Shown: positions 12,180 through 24,154 of the stretch, piece by piece
How positions within the stretch are numbered: position 1 is the stretch's first letter
Layout: each line of letters opens with the position of its first letter
DNA from: Myoxocephalus aenaeus
Lineage: Eukaryota > Chordata > Actinopteri > Perciformes > Cottidae
Length of the DNA: 64,000 bases
Assembly (NCBI GenBank): GCA_038501785.1
Contig: JBAMJR010000170.1
Coordinates: 5,552,001-5,616,000, forward strand
Reading direction: 5' to 3'
Notes under the pieces: generated by a model
Told to the model about the DNA's origin: nothing
Databases searched by the model: none
What the model saw: the letters and a program-made list of their open reading frames with translations, nothing else
Position numbers and translations under genes: made by a program

Positions 12180-13249
12180 GTAAGTCCATATATCTGTATT
12201 GATTTGTGTTATGAATGCTTGATGGTGATATCCTTATTCAATTTCTAATAAGTACCACACACGCCCACCGACGCACTCGCAGGGATAGAGAAGCAGCCTA
12301 TGGCTTGTACATTTCCTTGTAGCAGCAATATGACCAGCCCGAGAGCAATAATTCCTTCTCTTCCACTTGTCTTTGTGGTGTAATTTGTCACTATAAAAGT
12401 GACGAGGGGAATCGCAGCTCTTGGAGCGGTGCCTTACTCCTTTCAAAAACTACTTTCAGTGAAAGCCATCTGCTTGTAGCTGCTATAGTTTACTGCACTC
12501 AAGTTTTAAAAATGGATTTTCTTTCATCAACATTTCAGGTTTTTTCCCTTCCCACATTGTTTTACGCCATATTGTGTGCACGGCACTATACGACCACCAC
12601 CTCCTGACATTTCACCCTCAGCTCGGGGCTAAACTAAAGAGAGAGGCGAATCAGCGTTTTATCAACATACAAAGAAGTAAATAATTATACAATGTGACTA
12701 CTCATGGTTTCCAAAAGAAAAGGCCGAGTTGGCTAAAAAAAAAAAAAAATCCTCACGCGTGAATTTTTCTCCCACTCAGTCTCCCACGCCGTCCGTGTGT
12801 TCTATACCTAATTCTAATTGCCACTGAATTTAGTCTCAGAGCCTGGAGCCAGAAAAGAAGCTGCAGCTCTGTGTGCGTGTTTACCGCCCGAGCCATCTGA
12901 GAGGACATAAATCTACTTTCTTCCATTCTTTATGGCTGCAAAAGAGAAGCATTACCATGCAGAGGGATTCCCTCATGCTGCCGGCTCTCTTCCTCGCTGC
13001 ATGTCCTCCTCTCTGCCTTTTGGTGATGAACCTTCTTCCCATTTTTCACACCCGGCTCCCGGTGGGGTTCTCCCTCCTTGACATACTTCGAACACGGCTT
13101 TGATCTGAAGTTGTTGTCCTTTCTAATCTTAAAATAATACTGTGGTGTGTTCTTCATACAAGAAGCCATGCAGGCAGGCAGTGGAATACTGGCGATGGAA
13201 TGAAAACAAATTGCGCGTCTCAATACGACTCAAAAAAAGATTGAAGACT

Positions 13250-13420
13250 ATATGCAAAAATGCGGGTTAATGATCAATCCGCGGATAGAAGCCCTTTATG
13301 TCCCGTGGAAATGGAAATGCAGCATGGTCAGCGGCTGATTATTCCTTTGTATTCTCCCCTCTCTCCAACATCTCCTTCACTGGGCTAATAATTCCACCAC
13401 AAGACGTGGAGTAAATAATA
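13250..13420. promoter_or_regulatory. Candidate conserved element upstream of hoxa3a
   Basis: A block with several homeodomain-type sites: TTAATGATCAATCC (TGATCAAT fits TGATNNAT), GGCTGATTATTCC and GGGCTAATAATTCC, around a GC-richer core. Motif density resembles Hox spacer enhancers. No functional assignment can be made without alignment. Confidence 0.25.
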
Positions 13421-13820
13421 ACAAAAAAAAAAAAAGATTTAAAACACTTTAGGGATGGACTTCCATTATAATTGAAACGATATTTGTCTTCTTCTTCTAG
13501 ATACACTACCTCATTTGGTTGGGGGAGGAGGAGAGACTTGATTTGAACTGGCTTTCCAAGGCGCTACTTATTTGCATAATTTTTTTTTGTCTATGGTGAC
13601 GCTCTGGTTCGGGGCAGTTCACTGGTGTCTGCATGGTACTGGTGAAGGATCACATCGTCTAGCATATAGCCTTGGCTGAGTTTAATATTGCTATGAAGCC
13701 CTGGCCGTTGCTCTAAAGCATGACGATACATTCAATCTTGAGGCCAGATAACTCTTATCTCGCTGACCCGACTGCTCACGCCTGCTTTCGTAATCTTGGT
13801 GTACCCATCCACGTCGAGTA

Positions 13821-13858
<38 letters not shown>
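13821..13858 (+). repeat. Poly-G tract, about 38 nt
   Basis: An uninterrupted run of about 38 G followed by a G/A-rich stretch to about 13880. This is the second very long G run in the window, about 2.3 kb upstream of the hoxa3a start codon and 350 bp from the DR5 RARE. Confidence 0.9.
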
Positions 13859-13859
<1 letters not shown>

Positions 13860-14019
13860 GAAAAGGGGAAAAGGAAAGGGGGTTCTCTCGGCTCTTCCCT
13901 TTTTTTCCTGTGTTGTGGCTGCTAATGCCTGGTGCATGGCAGGGCGCACTCTGCTGCTGCTGCTTCACCCAGACAGCCCACTGCCTTTAAACTTTTCTCT
14001 GGATTACTGCTTTGATCGA

Positions 14020-14079
14020 TTTCGTCGCTGAATGAGAACATATCGCTCGGTGCTCTGCATTCGTCGTCAGAGGAGAAGG
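14020..14079 (+). promoter_or_regulatory. Candidate leader exon end with GTAAGC donor
   Basis: GAGAAG|GTAAGC after 14079 is a near-consensus splice donor at the end of a CpG-containing segment, 90 bp before a DR5 RARE. It could be the 3' end of an alternative 5' exon of hoxa3a. The exon start cannot be fixed; the coordinates mark only the segment before the donor. Confidence 0.3.
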
Positions 14080-14137
14080 TAAGCAGGGCCAGAAATAGGC
14101 TCCCTCGGTTGTAAATGGCGGAGTTTGTGTGTCGCGC

Positions 14138-14153
14138 GGTGATTTATCACCGT
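14138..14153. promoter_or_regulatory. Palindromic Pbx/Hox-type site
   Basis: CGGTGATTTATCACCG has 7-bp inverted arms (CGGTGAT / ATCACCG) around TT and contains TGATTTAT, a Pbx/Hox half-site pair. It lies 14 bp before the perfect DR5 RARE at 14168, so the two could form one enhancer. Confidence 0.35.
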
Positions 14154-14167
14154 ATGACTTAGATCTC

Positions 14168-14184
14168 GGTTCAGGAAGAGTTCA
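14168..14184 (+). promoter_or_regulatory. Perfect DR5 retinoic-acid response element
   Basis: GGTTCA-GGAAG-AGTTCA: both half-sites fit RGKTCA exactly and the spacing is 5 bp, the preferred RAR-RXR arrangement. The half-sites equal those of the known mammalian HOXA1 3' RARE (GGTTCA-N5-AGTTCA); the spacer differs. It lies 2.0 kb upstream of the hoxa3a ATG and 90 bp after a candidate leader-exon donor. A RARE controlling hoxa3a (and perhaps hoxa4a) fits the retinoid sensitivity of Hox3/4 genes in posterior hindbrain. Confidence 0.65.
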
Positions 14185-15114
14185 CACACACACAGTCAGG
14201 CAGCCAGATTTCTCTAACGCGGAGCAGAGGGCTGCGCAGAAAGTCTGTCATTTGTCTCTCTTTCTCTCTTTTATGACTATCGCAATGGCTCGCCGGGAGA
14301 TAGAGAGCACAAAGCTCCCTGGTATCTTTCCCAGTTCATCGTGTGTGCAGATACAGCGGAGACACCTTCTCCCACTCCGCGGTTTAACTGCATTGAAGAC
14401 TCGCGCAGGGTTCATTTTTATAATAATTTGCTTTGCACGGCTGCACTAACTCAGAGTTTGCTGACATTTTCCTTTCACTTCTTTGCGTTACTTTTATGAA
14501 AATGCATTCTAGTTATATGTTTGCTCCGGATTTATACCTATGGATTTTGAAAACAATACGTTGTTATTACAGCCTGCAGTATTAACATCGTTAATGTTGG
14601 AATCACATTTTTAATCACACACATAATACCAGCCTATTAGTTTCAGCAGTGCAAATTAGAAGTTAGAGTTGCAATCAATTTCTTTGGATTTCTTTTGGAG
14701 TTATTATTTATTTAATATAGTGTCCAAATGATATGCTTTCTTCATTGGATCGACTGTAATAGTTAAATCTAGAGTGCAGACAAAGGAACTGTATAATTGC
14801 ACAATCAAATAGTATATAAATAGGGCGGGTTTACTTGTATATTTGTGGGCCTATTGAGAATGATTCACTTTTATTTAAAGGTAATGCAGCACATTATTAT
14901 TATTGTTAATGCGATCATTATTAATTTTGAATTGTTATTATTATAATTAGTATTATGCATTACACTTCCCTATTTAAAATGGCAATGATTTAAGCACCGG
15001 AAGTCCACATTAAATATGTCGCTATTTCATTTGTAATGTGACAACATAAAAGATTTCCCCATGATGACCCGTGTATCTGTGTCAATTATGGTTTATAGTT
15101 TCCCAAATAATCTT

Positions 15115-15330
15115 TTAGAGGCGGATCCCCATGGTTACCTGCGTGAATTATGGTAGTTTAGCAGCTCTAGCTGTGCCATGCCGGGTTCCTGTCCGCCTGA
15201 CTACCGGGCTTGGCTGCTCACCGGGCCACTCATTCTGAGCAGGCCGTCCCGGCCCGCTGACCCCCATATATCACCGCGACGGGCCGCCGTGTAGACAGCA
15301 CCGACAGCAGCCATTATTATGGGCCTGCAA
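15115..15330. promoter_or_regulatory. GC-rich candidate enhancer about 1 kb upstream of hoxa3a
   Basis: A GC-rich island in an AT-rich spacer with CCCCATGGTTACC, repeated CCGGGC/GCCCG blocks, CCCATATATCACCG and GCCATTATTATGGGC (palindromic ends GCC/GGC around ATTATTAT). There is no coding potential. The composition break suggests constraint. Confidence 0.3.
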
Positions 15331-16090
15331 GGAAAAGTTCACAACGTGGTCATGGAGATGCACGGATGCTCGCCCGGTTTTTCAGGTTTCCTCGTGGCTC
15401 TTCCATTTATCTTGCAGCATGCAAAGAAGAAGAAGAAAAAAAAAGAAAAGAAAGAGAATGCGGTTGTTTATGTTTTGCGTCAGGTGTCCGAGGAAGCACA
15501 GCGCATTGAGCTATATCCTGTTTTCTGAAGGAAGAATATTTTGTGAAATCCGAGTGAAAAAAAGGGTTACAAGTTTGTGGGTCAAATGGAATGCATTCAC
15601 TTGCTACATAAGAAATATTATGCAGTGTTGACAGCCCTGTTGGCAAAATAACAACATATCAGATATATTATTTCCCTGTGTGTTTACCCGCTGATAAAAT
15701 GTCCCTACAGCACACTTTTTACCTACAGCATTTTCTCTAAAAGGTGTTCTGTAACTCTATATTCAGTGTTATTGTTAATACGTTCAGACGTTTAAAATGG
15801 CACGCAGTTTCTATTTAGGTCCTAACATTGATTTGGCAATCTGAAATGCTTTTTGAAAAGGTTTGTTTTGATGTGGTTTGGCACAGATGGTAATGCAAGG
15901 TTAGTGCGTGCCTTTGTGTAAGCCATAAGGTAAACGGTAATAGTCTACAGGACTGTTGGCCCTATCTTGCTTCCATAGTCTCCAGTGTCAGGTCTGTATT
16001 GAAAAGTAAGATGGATCGCCACCATTTCTTCTCCTCACAGTGCGTCTTGTAACCCTAGGTTCACCCGAGGAGGCCATTGGCGGAGAGGCG

Positions 16091-16099
16091 TCACGTGAC
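16091..16099 (+). promoter_or_regulatory. E-box TCACGTGAC just upstream of hoxa3a
   Basis: TCACGTGAC lies 77 bp before the hoxa3a ATG, within a CpG-containing segment that starts right after an acceptor-like CTTCTCCTCACAG (ends 16040). If that acceptor is used, the E-box lies in the 5' UTR; otherwise it lies in the proximal promoter. It is the same 9-mer as at 7251. Confidence 0.4.
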
Positions 16100-16175
16100 C
16101 ACGGGGTGCCAATGTTATTCTACAAGGGTGTCAAGACCCTGTCAGTTTCTGAAATAAATATTGGGAAACGGCGAG

Positions 16176-19024
16176 ATGCAAAAGGCAACCTACTACGACA
16201 GCTCCGCAATTTACAGTGGCTACCCATATCAAAGCGCAAATGGCTTCAGTTATGATGCCAATCAGGTCCAATATCCCCGGGCCTCTCATGTGGAAAGTGA
16301 GTACCATCGACCTGCCTGCTCCCTGCAGTCTCCTGACGGCTCCGTGGCTCTGCAGAAGCCGGGGGAGATGGCGGAGAGCTGCGACAGGACCACAGCCATT
16401 CAGGCGGCGCAGTCCAAGGTTCATCCCGAAAGCAATCAACCACAGGTGCCCGTGTCAGGCCCACCCCCTCCCTCACAGTCCCCCGGTGCTATCAGCCAAA
16501 ACACAAGCAACGGTTCCATCCAGCCCAGTGCCAAGAACGGCTCCCCGACCTCTACGACTCGCAAACACATCTTCCCCTGGATGAAGGAATCCCGCCAGAA
16601 CACCAAGCAGAAACCCAACAGTAGCTCCAGTTCAGGTACTTTCATCCTAAACACTTCAGCTGTTCACACACACATAACTCCATAGCATCTGACCAGAAAG
16701 TTACATAAGTTTTGTTGTGGGAGGACAGACAGGAGGGAGGGTGGTGGTAAGGTAAGGGGAGAAGAGAGAGGGGGCAACCAGCAACTGGACAATTTATTTT
16801 TGTGAGGGGTGAAATGATCAGTGTTTTCTGTGTTAGTGTTAGAGAGGTGCTCATTTTTAAATCAGTTGTTTGTGGTATTATATTTAATTATGTATATTGT
16901 GTTCCCTCTAGGGGACTATACAGCCAAAAATGACTACAGAATTGAATCGCCACCTCTTTGACACAGCCATGGTTTAATATGCTGTATCCTGTAATAACTA
17001 AGTTACATATTCTTGGAATTTATATAAAATTATTCCCCAAACGTGATATATAAATACACTATAGGGTTATAGACTAGAAAGAATGGTGTGCGTCTTCATT
17101 GGAAGTAGAGTCCACCATTTGGGATCCCTGTGCCCTGCAGCTGACCTGTCCTTACTGTAAACATCATCCACTGATCACATAATGTTCCTGGGGAGACAAC
17201 AAACAAACACGCACAACAGTTGTTTCAGTTTGTCCTGCTGTTATGATGAGAGGGAAACTTAGTGGGTCAGAGTGGGCGGTTGTGTTTGGGGGTTTATTTA
17301 CATAGAGGCAAACTCAAAATTAAGAGATACTTATCTTCCCATGACCTGGTTATTTTGGAAATACAGTAGGCTATTTGTATTCTGATACAAATAGTATTCA
17401 ACAGCAAAATTGTAATTCTGTTGCCTAATTTTGATTTATGTGCTAACCATGTAGGCATTGTTTTCCCATGTACGCAAGCCAGACCCTGCTGTTGTGATGA
17501 CAGGAAAACTTAGGTCATGTTGGGGAGTTTGGGATCTTTATTTATATAAATCTAACTGAAAGATTAAGAGATGCTTATCTTCCTAGACCTTCTTGGTTGT
17601 AATTTAAATAGGTACGTTTCTTACAGTACATCTTGAAAATGTTCAGGAAGATAGTGCCGTTCATTTAAGTTAATTATATTTTGTTTTTTGGAATGTTTTC
17701 CATTAGTTTTAACAGCATGTTGACGTGTTAACATGTATGGAAATCACTTTACCGACGATTTACGCACAATCTGCGCACGATTTACGCACGTATGAAGGTC
17801 AGGCCCTGCTGTTTAATTGGAGGAAACCTTGGTGGATCACAGTGGGGAATTTGTGTTGAAGGTAGTCGTCTACAAAGAGCTAACATGCTCAGCAGTATGG
17901 CACCCGTCATTGTTATTTATGTTGGGAAGATGTTCTCATAATATTTCATCAACTGGTAAAAGTGCAAGGATTTATGAAACGTATTTACGCACGTTCACGC
18001 ACGTACACAGGCCATATTCTGCTATTTAAATGAGGAAAACTGCTGGGTCAGGGGGAGGATATGCGCATAAGGGAATACACACCCCAACAATAAACATTTC
18101 AGTTAATCTTACCTTAATTGCATTAAATTTTTTGTAATATATGGGTAATTTCCAAATTAAGTTGTAAGTATTTTCTGCAAATGGACCGCAGCATGAGGAG
18201 GGGTTTTCATTATTGAGGTGCTAACTTTTATGAAAAACCTTTTACGCACGCACGCCAGAGAAATTACATTAATCATGCTCTTTACACACATTTCCAGAAT
18301 CAGTTTTAGTTATATTCTGTAAAAAATATAAAGTAAAGCATCATACAATAATAATTGTTATCATAATTGACATGCAAGAGTATTCCCTGTGTTCTCTTGT
18401 ATCCCCATAACCTAATAGGTACGGTTATGTCACGCTGCATTCCTCTTGCTGCACGTTTAGACGACAAGTGAAATTTATTAAGTGTTGGCTGCGTTCCACA
18501 GCAGCAAGTAGACCAACACCTTGCTATTCTGCAGCCAAGCTGCAGCTTCTTAGAAGAGGAGGCTTATCCGTGAGGGCAGTGGTTTATACACCCCGAGGAA
18601 TACATAATGCTTGTGTTTGCATTACGTTTGTGCTCCTCTGTGACTACGGGGGAAGAGAAGGGTCAACAGTTTTAGAAGGTTACCTGATTCCATTTCAAAT
18701 ATTGACCCACTGTTCTTCAGTTACATTTTTTTCTTTGTAGTTAGTGTAGCGTGTACACAGACCCAGAGCCATACACTGATTGTTAATTGTCTTATGGAGC
18801 CCTCATGATAACCCTTGTGCTTTGCAGTAGACCGTGGGTTTATCAAAATGTGCGCAAATGCTCACGCGCAGGGGAGAAGAAGAAAGAAAAAAATCGATGA
18901 TAACACCCCTATTTAAGTCGTGGAGCAGGGCATATTTATCTAGTAAACCACCCCCTCTTGATGGTTGGAAGTTCTGTTATCAGCTGTGTGCGTGTTGTCA
19001 GACGAGTTTACTCTCACTCTCCTG

Positions 19025-19103
<79 letters not shown>

Positions 19104-19951
19104 CCATCTCTCCATGTAATGGATTACTGATTGACACCTTCCTCTCCTCCTCCCTGACAGTGGAGAGTTGCCCCGGAGACAAGAGCCCTCCAGGGTCAGC
19201 AGCTTCGAAGAGGGCCCGGACAGCTTACACCAGCGCCCAGCTCGTGGAGCTGGAGAAGGAGTTCCACTTTAACCGGTACCTCTGCAGACCCCGGAGGGTG
19301 GAGATGGCCAACCTGCTCAACCTCACGGAGAGACAGATCAAAATCTGGTTCCAGAACCGGAGAATGAAATACAAGAAGGATCAGAAAGGTGTCGGGATGA
19401 TGCCTTCTCCCGGCGGGCAGTCCCCTCGGAGTCCCGGGGGCCCGGTCTCCGGTGGTGGCGGTGGTGGAGGATACCTCAACTCTATGCATTCTCTAGTAAA
19501 CAATGTACCTTATGAATCCCAGTCGCCGACGTCTTACAATAAACCTCATCAAAATGCATACGCCATGGCCACGTCATACCCCCCTCCTTTGAACAGCTCC
19601 CTCAACAACTGCCCGCCCTCCCAGAAGAGGTATCCCGGGACCGACTCGGCCACGCCCGAGTATGACGCGCACCCTCTCCAAGGCAATGGCAACTACGGGA
19701 CTCACATGCAGGGCAGCCCCGTGTATGTCGGCGGAGGTTACATCGACTCAATGCCCAATTCTGGGAGCTCCGTTTTCGGTCTCACCCACCTCCCGCACCC
19801 GCCGTCCACAAATATGGACTACAATGGAGCAATCACAATGGGCAACAGTCAGCATCACGGAGTGTGTGATCCGACACCGACGTATACAGACCTAACGGCG
19901 CACTACTCTCAGGGAAGAATCCAGGAAGCGCCCAAACTGACGCATCTGTAG
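16176..19951 (+). CDS. hoxa3a: Homeobox transcription factor Hox-A3a, 2 coding exons
   Basis: Nuclear homeodomain factor of paralog group 3, needed in vertebrates for third-arch derivatives and for rhombomere 5/6 identity. Exon 1 is 16176-16635 (TTCAG|GTACTT). Exon 2 is 19161-19951 (CTCCCTGACAG acceptor). The junction follows the first codon base, giving 416 residues. The start MQKATYYDSS is the Hox3 signature; an in-frame TTG 15 bases earlier is not a start. The hexapeptide IFPWMKESRQ lies at about 132-141. The homeodomain, from SKRARTAYTSAQ, spans about 169-228 with helix 3 RQIKIWFQNRRMKYKK. A poly-Gly segment follows, then the conserved Hox3 C-terminal domain with NKPHQNAYAM, MQGSPVYVGGGY and the terminal RIQEAPKLTHL. 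The 2.5-kb intron is the largest of the four genes and holds a diverged repeat array. Human HOXA3's long Gly run before the homeodomain is absent. Confidence 0.96.
17234..18090 (+). repeat. Diverged tandem repeat array in the hoxa3a intron
   Basis: Four related copies begin near 17234, 17485, 17805 and 18016. Each has a CCTGCTG-like start, a (T)GATGAGRGGAAAACT-type block, GGGTCA- or GGATCA-type sequence and a G-rich tract. Copies 1 and 2 also share ATTAAGAGATRCTTATCTTCC at 17319-17339 and 17563-17583, identical in 20 of 21 bases. Runs of TTTACGCACG lie before copies 3 and 4 and again near 18240. Periods are about 251, 320 and 212 bp, so the array is old and uneven. I do not recognise it as a mobile element. 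Confidence 0.55.
19030..19102 (+). repeat. (CT)n(CA)n tract next to the hoxa3a exon 2 acceptor
   Basis: About 27 CT units run into about 9 CA units and end 58 bp before the acceptor of hoxa3a exon 2. A pyrimidine array this close to an acceptor could bind polypyrimidine-tract proteins; that is inference. The poly-Ser-Leu and Arg-Glu frames here are artefacts. Confidence 0.9.
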
Positions 19952-20861
19952 CGGTGGCGCTGCCCAGATCACTCCGCCCATTGTCTTATCCACCTCCAGA
20001 CACATTACTGCTTTGTTTCTGCGCCTCCTCGCGGCTTCCACCTTCTCTCAGCTTTTGTTTATGTTCTCTATAGTTTGATGTGTGAAGTAGCGTAGGATAA
20101 ATAATCACGACTTGCTTGAATTTTTCTCTATTTGCTCGTGTCATTGTCTCACAAAGACCTTTATCTGGGCTGTAGGACGTCTAGAGTGGGAGGGAGGGGG
20201 GTATACGCTTACAGTATAAGCATAGGCCTATTTAATCTTCTTTTTTTTTTTAACTTGTTTTAAAATCGAAACTCAAACAGGGTATTATGAACATATGTTA
20301 TTCATTTGAATGTGAATTTGTCCGTCTTTTATTTATCCGCAGTTGAAGAATTGTGTTTTGCATTTTGTTGCACTTGTGAAAGGATCTTTCAAGAGCCACG
20401 AGTTTGGATTATGAGGGAAATACATTTTCAAAAACAAGGGACATGAGCTCACACGCCGCCTCCCCTTGCTTGTGTTGTTCTATTGGACTTTTTAATGTTA
20501 TTTATTTTGTTTGGTGTTAAGATAAAAGAGTCCTTTAGTATTATTTGACACCTCGAAGATCTTTGTGTGGGGACAAGGTTGGTGGGAAATTAGCGCCTCG
20601 GCCCTTCAGCAGCTACATGTCGTCAGAAGCTCCCCAGCCAGCAGCACACCATGTTGCTATTAGGCTACGCTTCCGTTTCTTCTTCTTCAAGGAGGTGTTT
20701 TATTTTCTCAGCGAATGTAAAATCAATCAGTCATGCAATAAGGGTGGAAAGAAGAACATACATTAGCATTTTCTTTTCTTGAAGGAAAAAAAAAGAAAGA
20801 CATCATCAATTTACTTTTTTTTTTTCGATGTCATACATTCCTCGCTGCTCCATTTCGAAGA

Positions 20862-20871
20862 AATAAATAAA
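20862..20871 (+). terminator. Likely hoxa3a polyadenylation signals
   Basis: Two overlapping AATAAA hexamers (20862-20867 and 20866-20871), about 910 bp after the hoxa3a stop. Upstream UTR holds long T and A runs. No earlier canonical hexamer was evident. Confidence 0.5.
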
Positions 20872-22334
20872 AATAATTGAAATGTAATTGCAGCAAACCT
20901 TGTAGTTTTAATTTAGACACAACAGAAACATTTCACATGATCACAAAATGAATTACAAGACAGTTTCCCAAATAAAAATGTCAAAATACTTTTCTAGTTT
21001 TCCAATTATTACATTTAATTTTTGCTGTTATATATTTCAAGACTGTGTATCATTGTCAAGGTGATAACAAAAAAGAGAAAACATTTTTTTTAAACATCTG
21101 GCAACATTAGAGAGAATTCCATTTTAATTGTTTAATCAACCATTGATAATAATTGGTACTATCTATATATTTGTATAATATGTAAGCATCCAAAAAACAC
21201 ATGAAACCAGTGGCCACATTTAATATTCAATAACCGAAAAGAAAATGGTTGCAGATTAAGTGAAATATTGAATTAAAGCTACTTGTTTTTCTCTTCCCTC
21301 CTCTTGATTCGACGTGAAGAAAAGTCTCGGGTGGCCTTTTCACCTCCTCTCATCTGCGTGGGCACATCCATAATAATAAAAACGTCACACTGGCCCTTCT
21401 GGAGATTCTGCAAGAAGACAAGAAGCTAAATGAGAAATCGTTTGAAAAATTATTCCCTGATATGTTCAGTCAGTCAAATGCGGTGAGAGAGGATAGAGCA
21501 GATGAAGCAGAATCGTAACGGGACTTATTTGTGTCATTATATTACAAATATATTACAAATGTGCAGATGCCAGCGTGAAGCAGCTCAACACGGAAAGCCT
21601 CGGTCTCGTGGAGGGTTACAGCAAAGCACACTATTAGTGGAAGGCTGAAAAATGGGATTGAATTCCTTTCGATCTATTTTGTTTATGATAAAGGGTCCGC
21701 ATACAAATTATGATCCTTATTTGTATCTCTTTTTTTTATTTGAAATTGCTTTTCTTTGTTTGCAGTAATTCAAAGCATTGCTGAAAAAAAAACCTACATG
21801 AAGCTAAAATACCTGTTTTGTAAATCTGTCATTTCTTCTTTTATTTTTGACCATGCTGAATGACTTTTCTACTTCTGTCGTGAAATTAACAAAACGTTTT
21901 CGTACAATGTTTCCTTTTTTTGTGCGTATGCCTTTGTGTAACTGCAGTATTATTTGGTCTCACTCTCCCCCATAAATAATATTCATCATATCTGATTGAT
22001 ATGAGAGGGCATGGACATTAGTAACCCTGACATATGGTTAGCAGGGAAACCTAGAACAATTGAACCATGGTGTGTCCCAGTAAAAAAAAAAAAAAAACTG
22101 ATGCACCGAGTATTCCTGCATCCAACACAGACACGCGCACACATGCACACGCGTGCACAGCAAAACGCTGATTTGACCCATATGCGCATGCAGGTAGCAC
22201 ATAAATAACGTTTTAACTAAGATAAGATTTGTATTTCTTTCATTGTATTATATCCATCCGTGGGAAAATGGTCTTAAATCAATCCTGCTGTAAAGACAAG
22301 TGTGGAGGACAGGCTGGGGTCCACTAAATACCGC

Positions 22335-22393
22335 CACCCACTCCTTTCCTCGCACACAAAGCCTGTGCGTAATTCCCAAAAAGCCATCCATCT
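22335..22393 (-). promoter_or_regulatory. Candidate Krox20 plus Hox/Pbx element upstream of hoxa2a
   Basis: The minus strand reads GAGTGGGTG (22335-22343), which fits the Krox20/Egr2 pattern GNGNGGGNG, and AGATGGATGG (22384-22393), one base from the Pbx/Hox site TGATGGATGG. Mouse Hoxa2 expression in rhombomeres 3 and 5 depends on upstream Krox20 sites, so a similar element 2.1 kb upstream of hoxa2a is expected. Both motifs are short and could be chance. Confidence 0.3.
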
Positions 22394-23824
22394 CTTCCCC
22401 TAGCAACTCTGTCCTATATCACACAGTCTGGTCCGCTCACAAACCTGCTACCAAAAACGACTAAAAATATACTTGTCTACGTGGAAATGCGGTCACAATT
22501 CCAAGATAAAAGCCAGGTGGAGAAGCTGCTTCGCCCTACTCACCGTTGGCGCATTACCGCCTCCACAAAAAGGAAATGGTCGCATCTTGTGTCGATGGAT
22601 TCTTATTTATCTTATAAAAGATCCCTCCAGCGACAGCCAGGCTACAACTGCGAACAGAAACTGGTTCTAATCTGAGTGGCCAGTGTTTCTCGCCGCTTCC
22701 TGGCTGCATTTGATCCGGGGGAGAGTTAGAAGCCTTAAATGTGTTGTGAGGGCACCGAGCTGTCAGACCTTTTGGCGAGTAAGATTGATCGCGCACAGGC
22801 TTCCAGGACTCTTTGTTTGGTATATAAGCAACAAACTGAGAGAGGCCTACCACTTCTCTGCTTTCCTCCTCTTACTCACCAAAGCCATATATTTTAAAAA
22901 TACAAATACAACATCTACTGCTTGACGAAAAGCATCCCAAATGTGTCTTTCACAGATCATTCTGGAAGGGATATGAAACGTAACACTGCAGGTTAGCGCC
23001 ATTCAATAACAATTATATTTACATTACAACGCTGCAAATGGATTCATTGTAAATGGTCGATTCTAAACTTGATAGTGTTTCCTTTATTACAATTTCATGT
23101 AGAATTGATACTGGAAATACAGTGAGAGGTTTTTCTCAGCATTGTAGCTAATCCCAGTAATCCCTCCCAGTAAACCCTATAGTTTTGCTGTTTTCCACCA
23201 TTAACATGAATATGAATCCTTAATATTAGGATCATATTTAAAATAAGATTACAATTATTGCAGACTTTGGGTATCGAAAATAGTGACTATGTCCAATCCT
23301 AAAATAAATAAATCGTGTTTGTTTAGCATAGTGTTTTTTTTACCATGACCTCGTTATAAAAATCGACCTTTTGTGGGATGAACGAAAAACGTATGCTTTT
23401 CAATATATCTATATAGGCCACATACATAGCCCATAATAAAACAATGTCCATGACTGCGCATGCATATACATGCGTGCATGTGGGTCTTTATTTCATTGTA
23501 TTTTTATTTTTCTCTGGACCTGATCTTTAAATGTTAAACAGCTGTTATGGGATGAAATGGTCTGAACGTGTCATATCCGTCAGTATTAACTTAATGGATG
23601 GGCTTTTTATTGCTACACATGTCGATGGGTGCACTGCATATTTCATTATTATGCATCTTTAAAGAATCACATCTACTCTGGAGTCCACACCCTCTGAACA
23701 GACTGGATTATGGGGGGTGGTCTCTGTCGAGTTCAGTCTCAATATCAGTTTTTGGCTTATGCTATTTTTTTTTCTCCACCTCTGAAGTCTGACTCTTGTC
23801 TATATGAATAGCCATGGCGTGAAA

Positions 23825-23831
23825 TGTGTGT

Positions 23832-23916
<85 letters not shown>
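23825..23916 (+). repeat. (TG)n microsatellite
   Basis: About 45 TG units with one C interruption near the start, 0.5 kb upstream of hoxa2a. Confidence 0.93.
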
Positions 23917-23917
<1 letters not shown>

Positions 23918-24154
23918 TGGGGGCGTTCTCGACTGACATCCTCAAACAATACGAGAAAGAGGAGTGCACGAATCCGCGCACCCTATGCTGGTCTCCTTCC
24001 CTGTAATAGTGAGCGTCAGCCATTCTTAAAAAACACATTTTGTAGCTTAGTGGACTGGACTGGAAGGGCGAGAGGAGGATAAACTGAGCGGACAAAGATG
24101 TAAATAAAAACAGTCGTCCCCCAGCTGATCGAGGCGTTCTTCATCAGCGTTTTT

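Larger units (their letters stand above)
20880..24150. other. hoxa3a-hoxa2a spacer
   Basis: No coding exon is recognisable. Contents by position: AT-rich sequence to about 21300; a Pbx/Hox-type TGATTGAT at 21993-22000; a GC-richer block at 22300-22700 with Krox20-like and Hox-like sites; a long TG array at 23825-23916. I infer hoxa2a upstream control sequence. Confidence 0.5.

Noticed and set aside
16161..16175. Five-codon N-terminal extension of hoxa3a from TTG
   Set aside because: The extension starts at a non-AUG codon; the family start MQKATYYD is at the ATG at 16176.
18965..19160. Coding sequence upstream of hoxa3a exon 2 (Ser-Leu run)
   Set aside because: It is the translated CT/CA array and intron; the acceptor at 19160 and frame continuity with exon 1 define the exon start.
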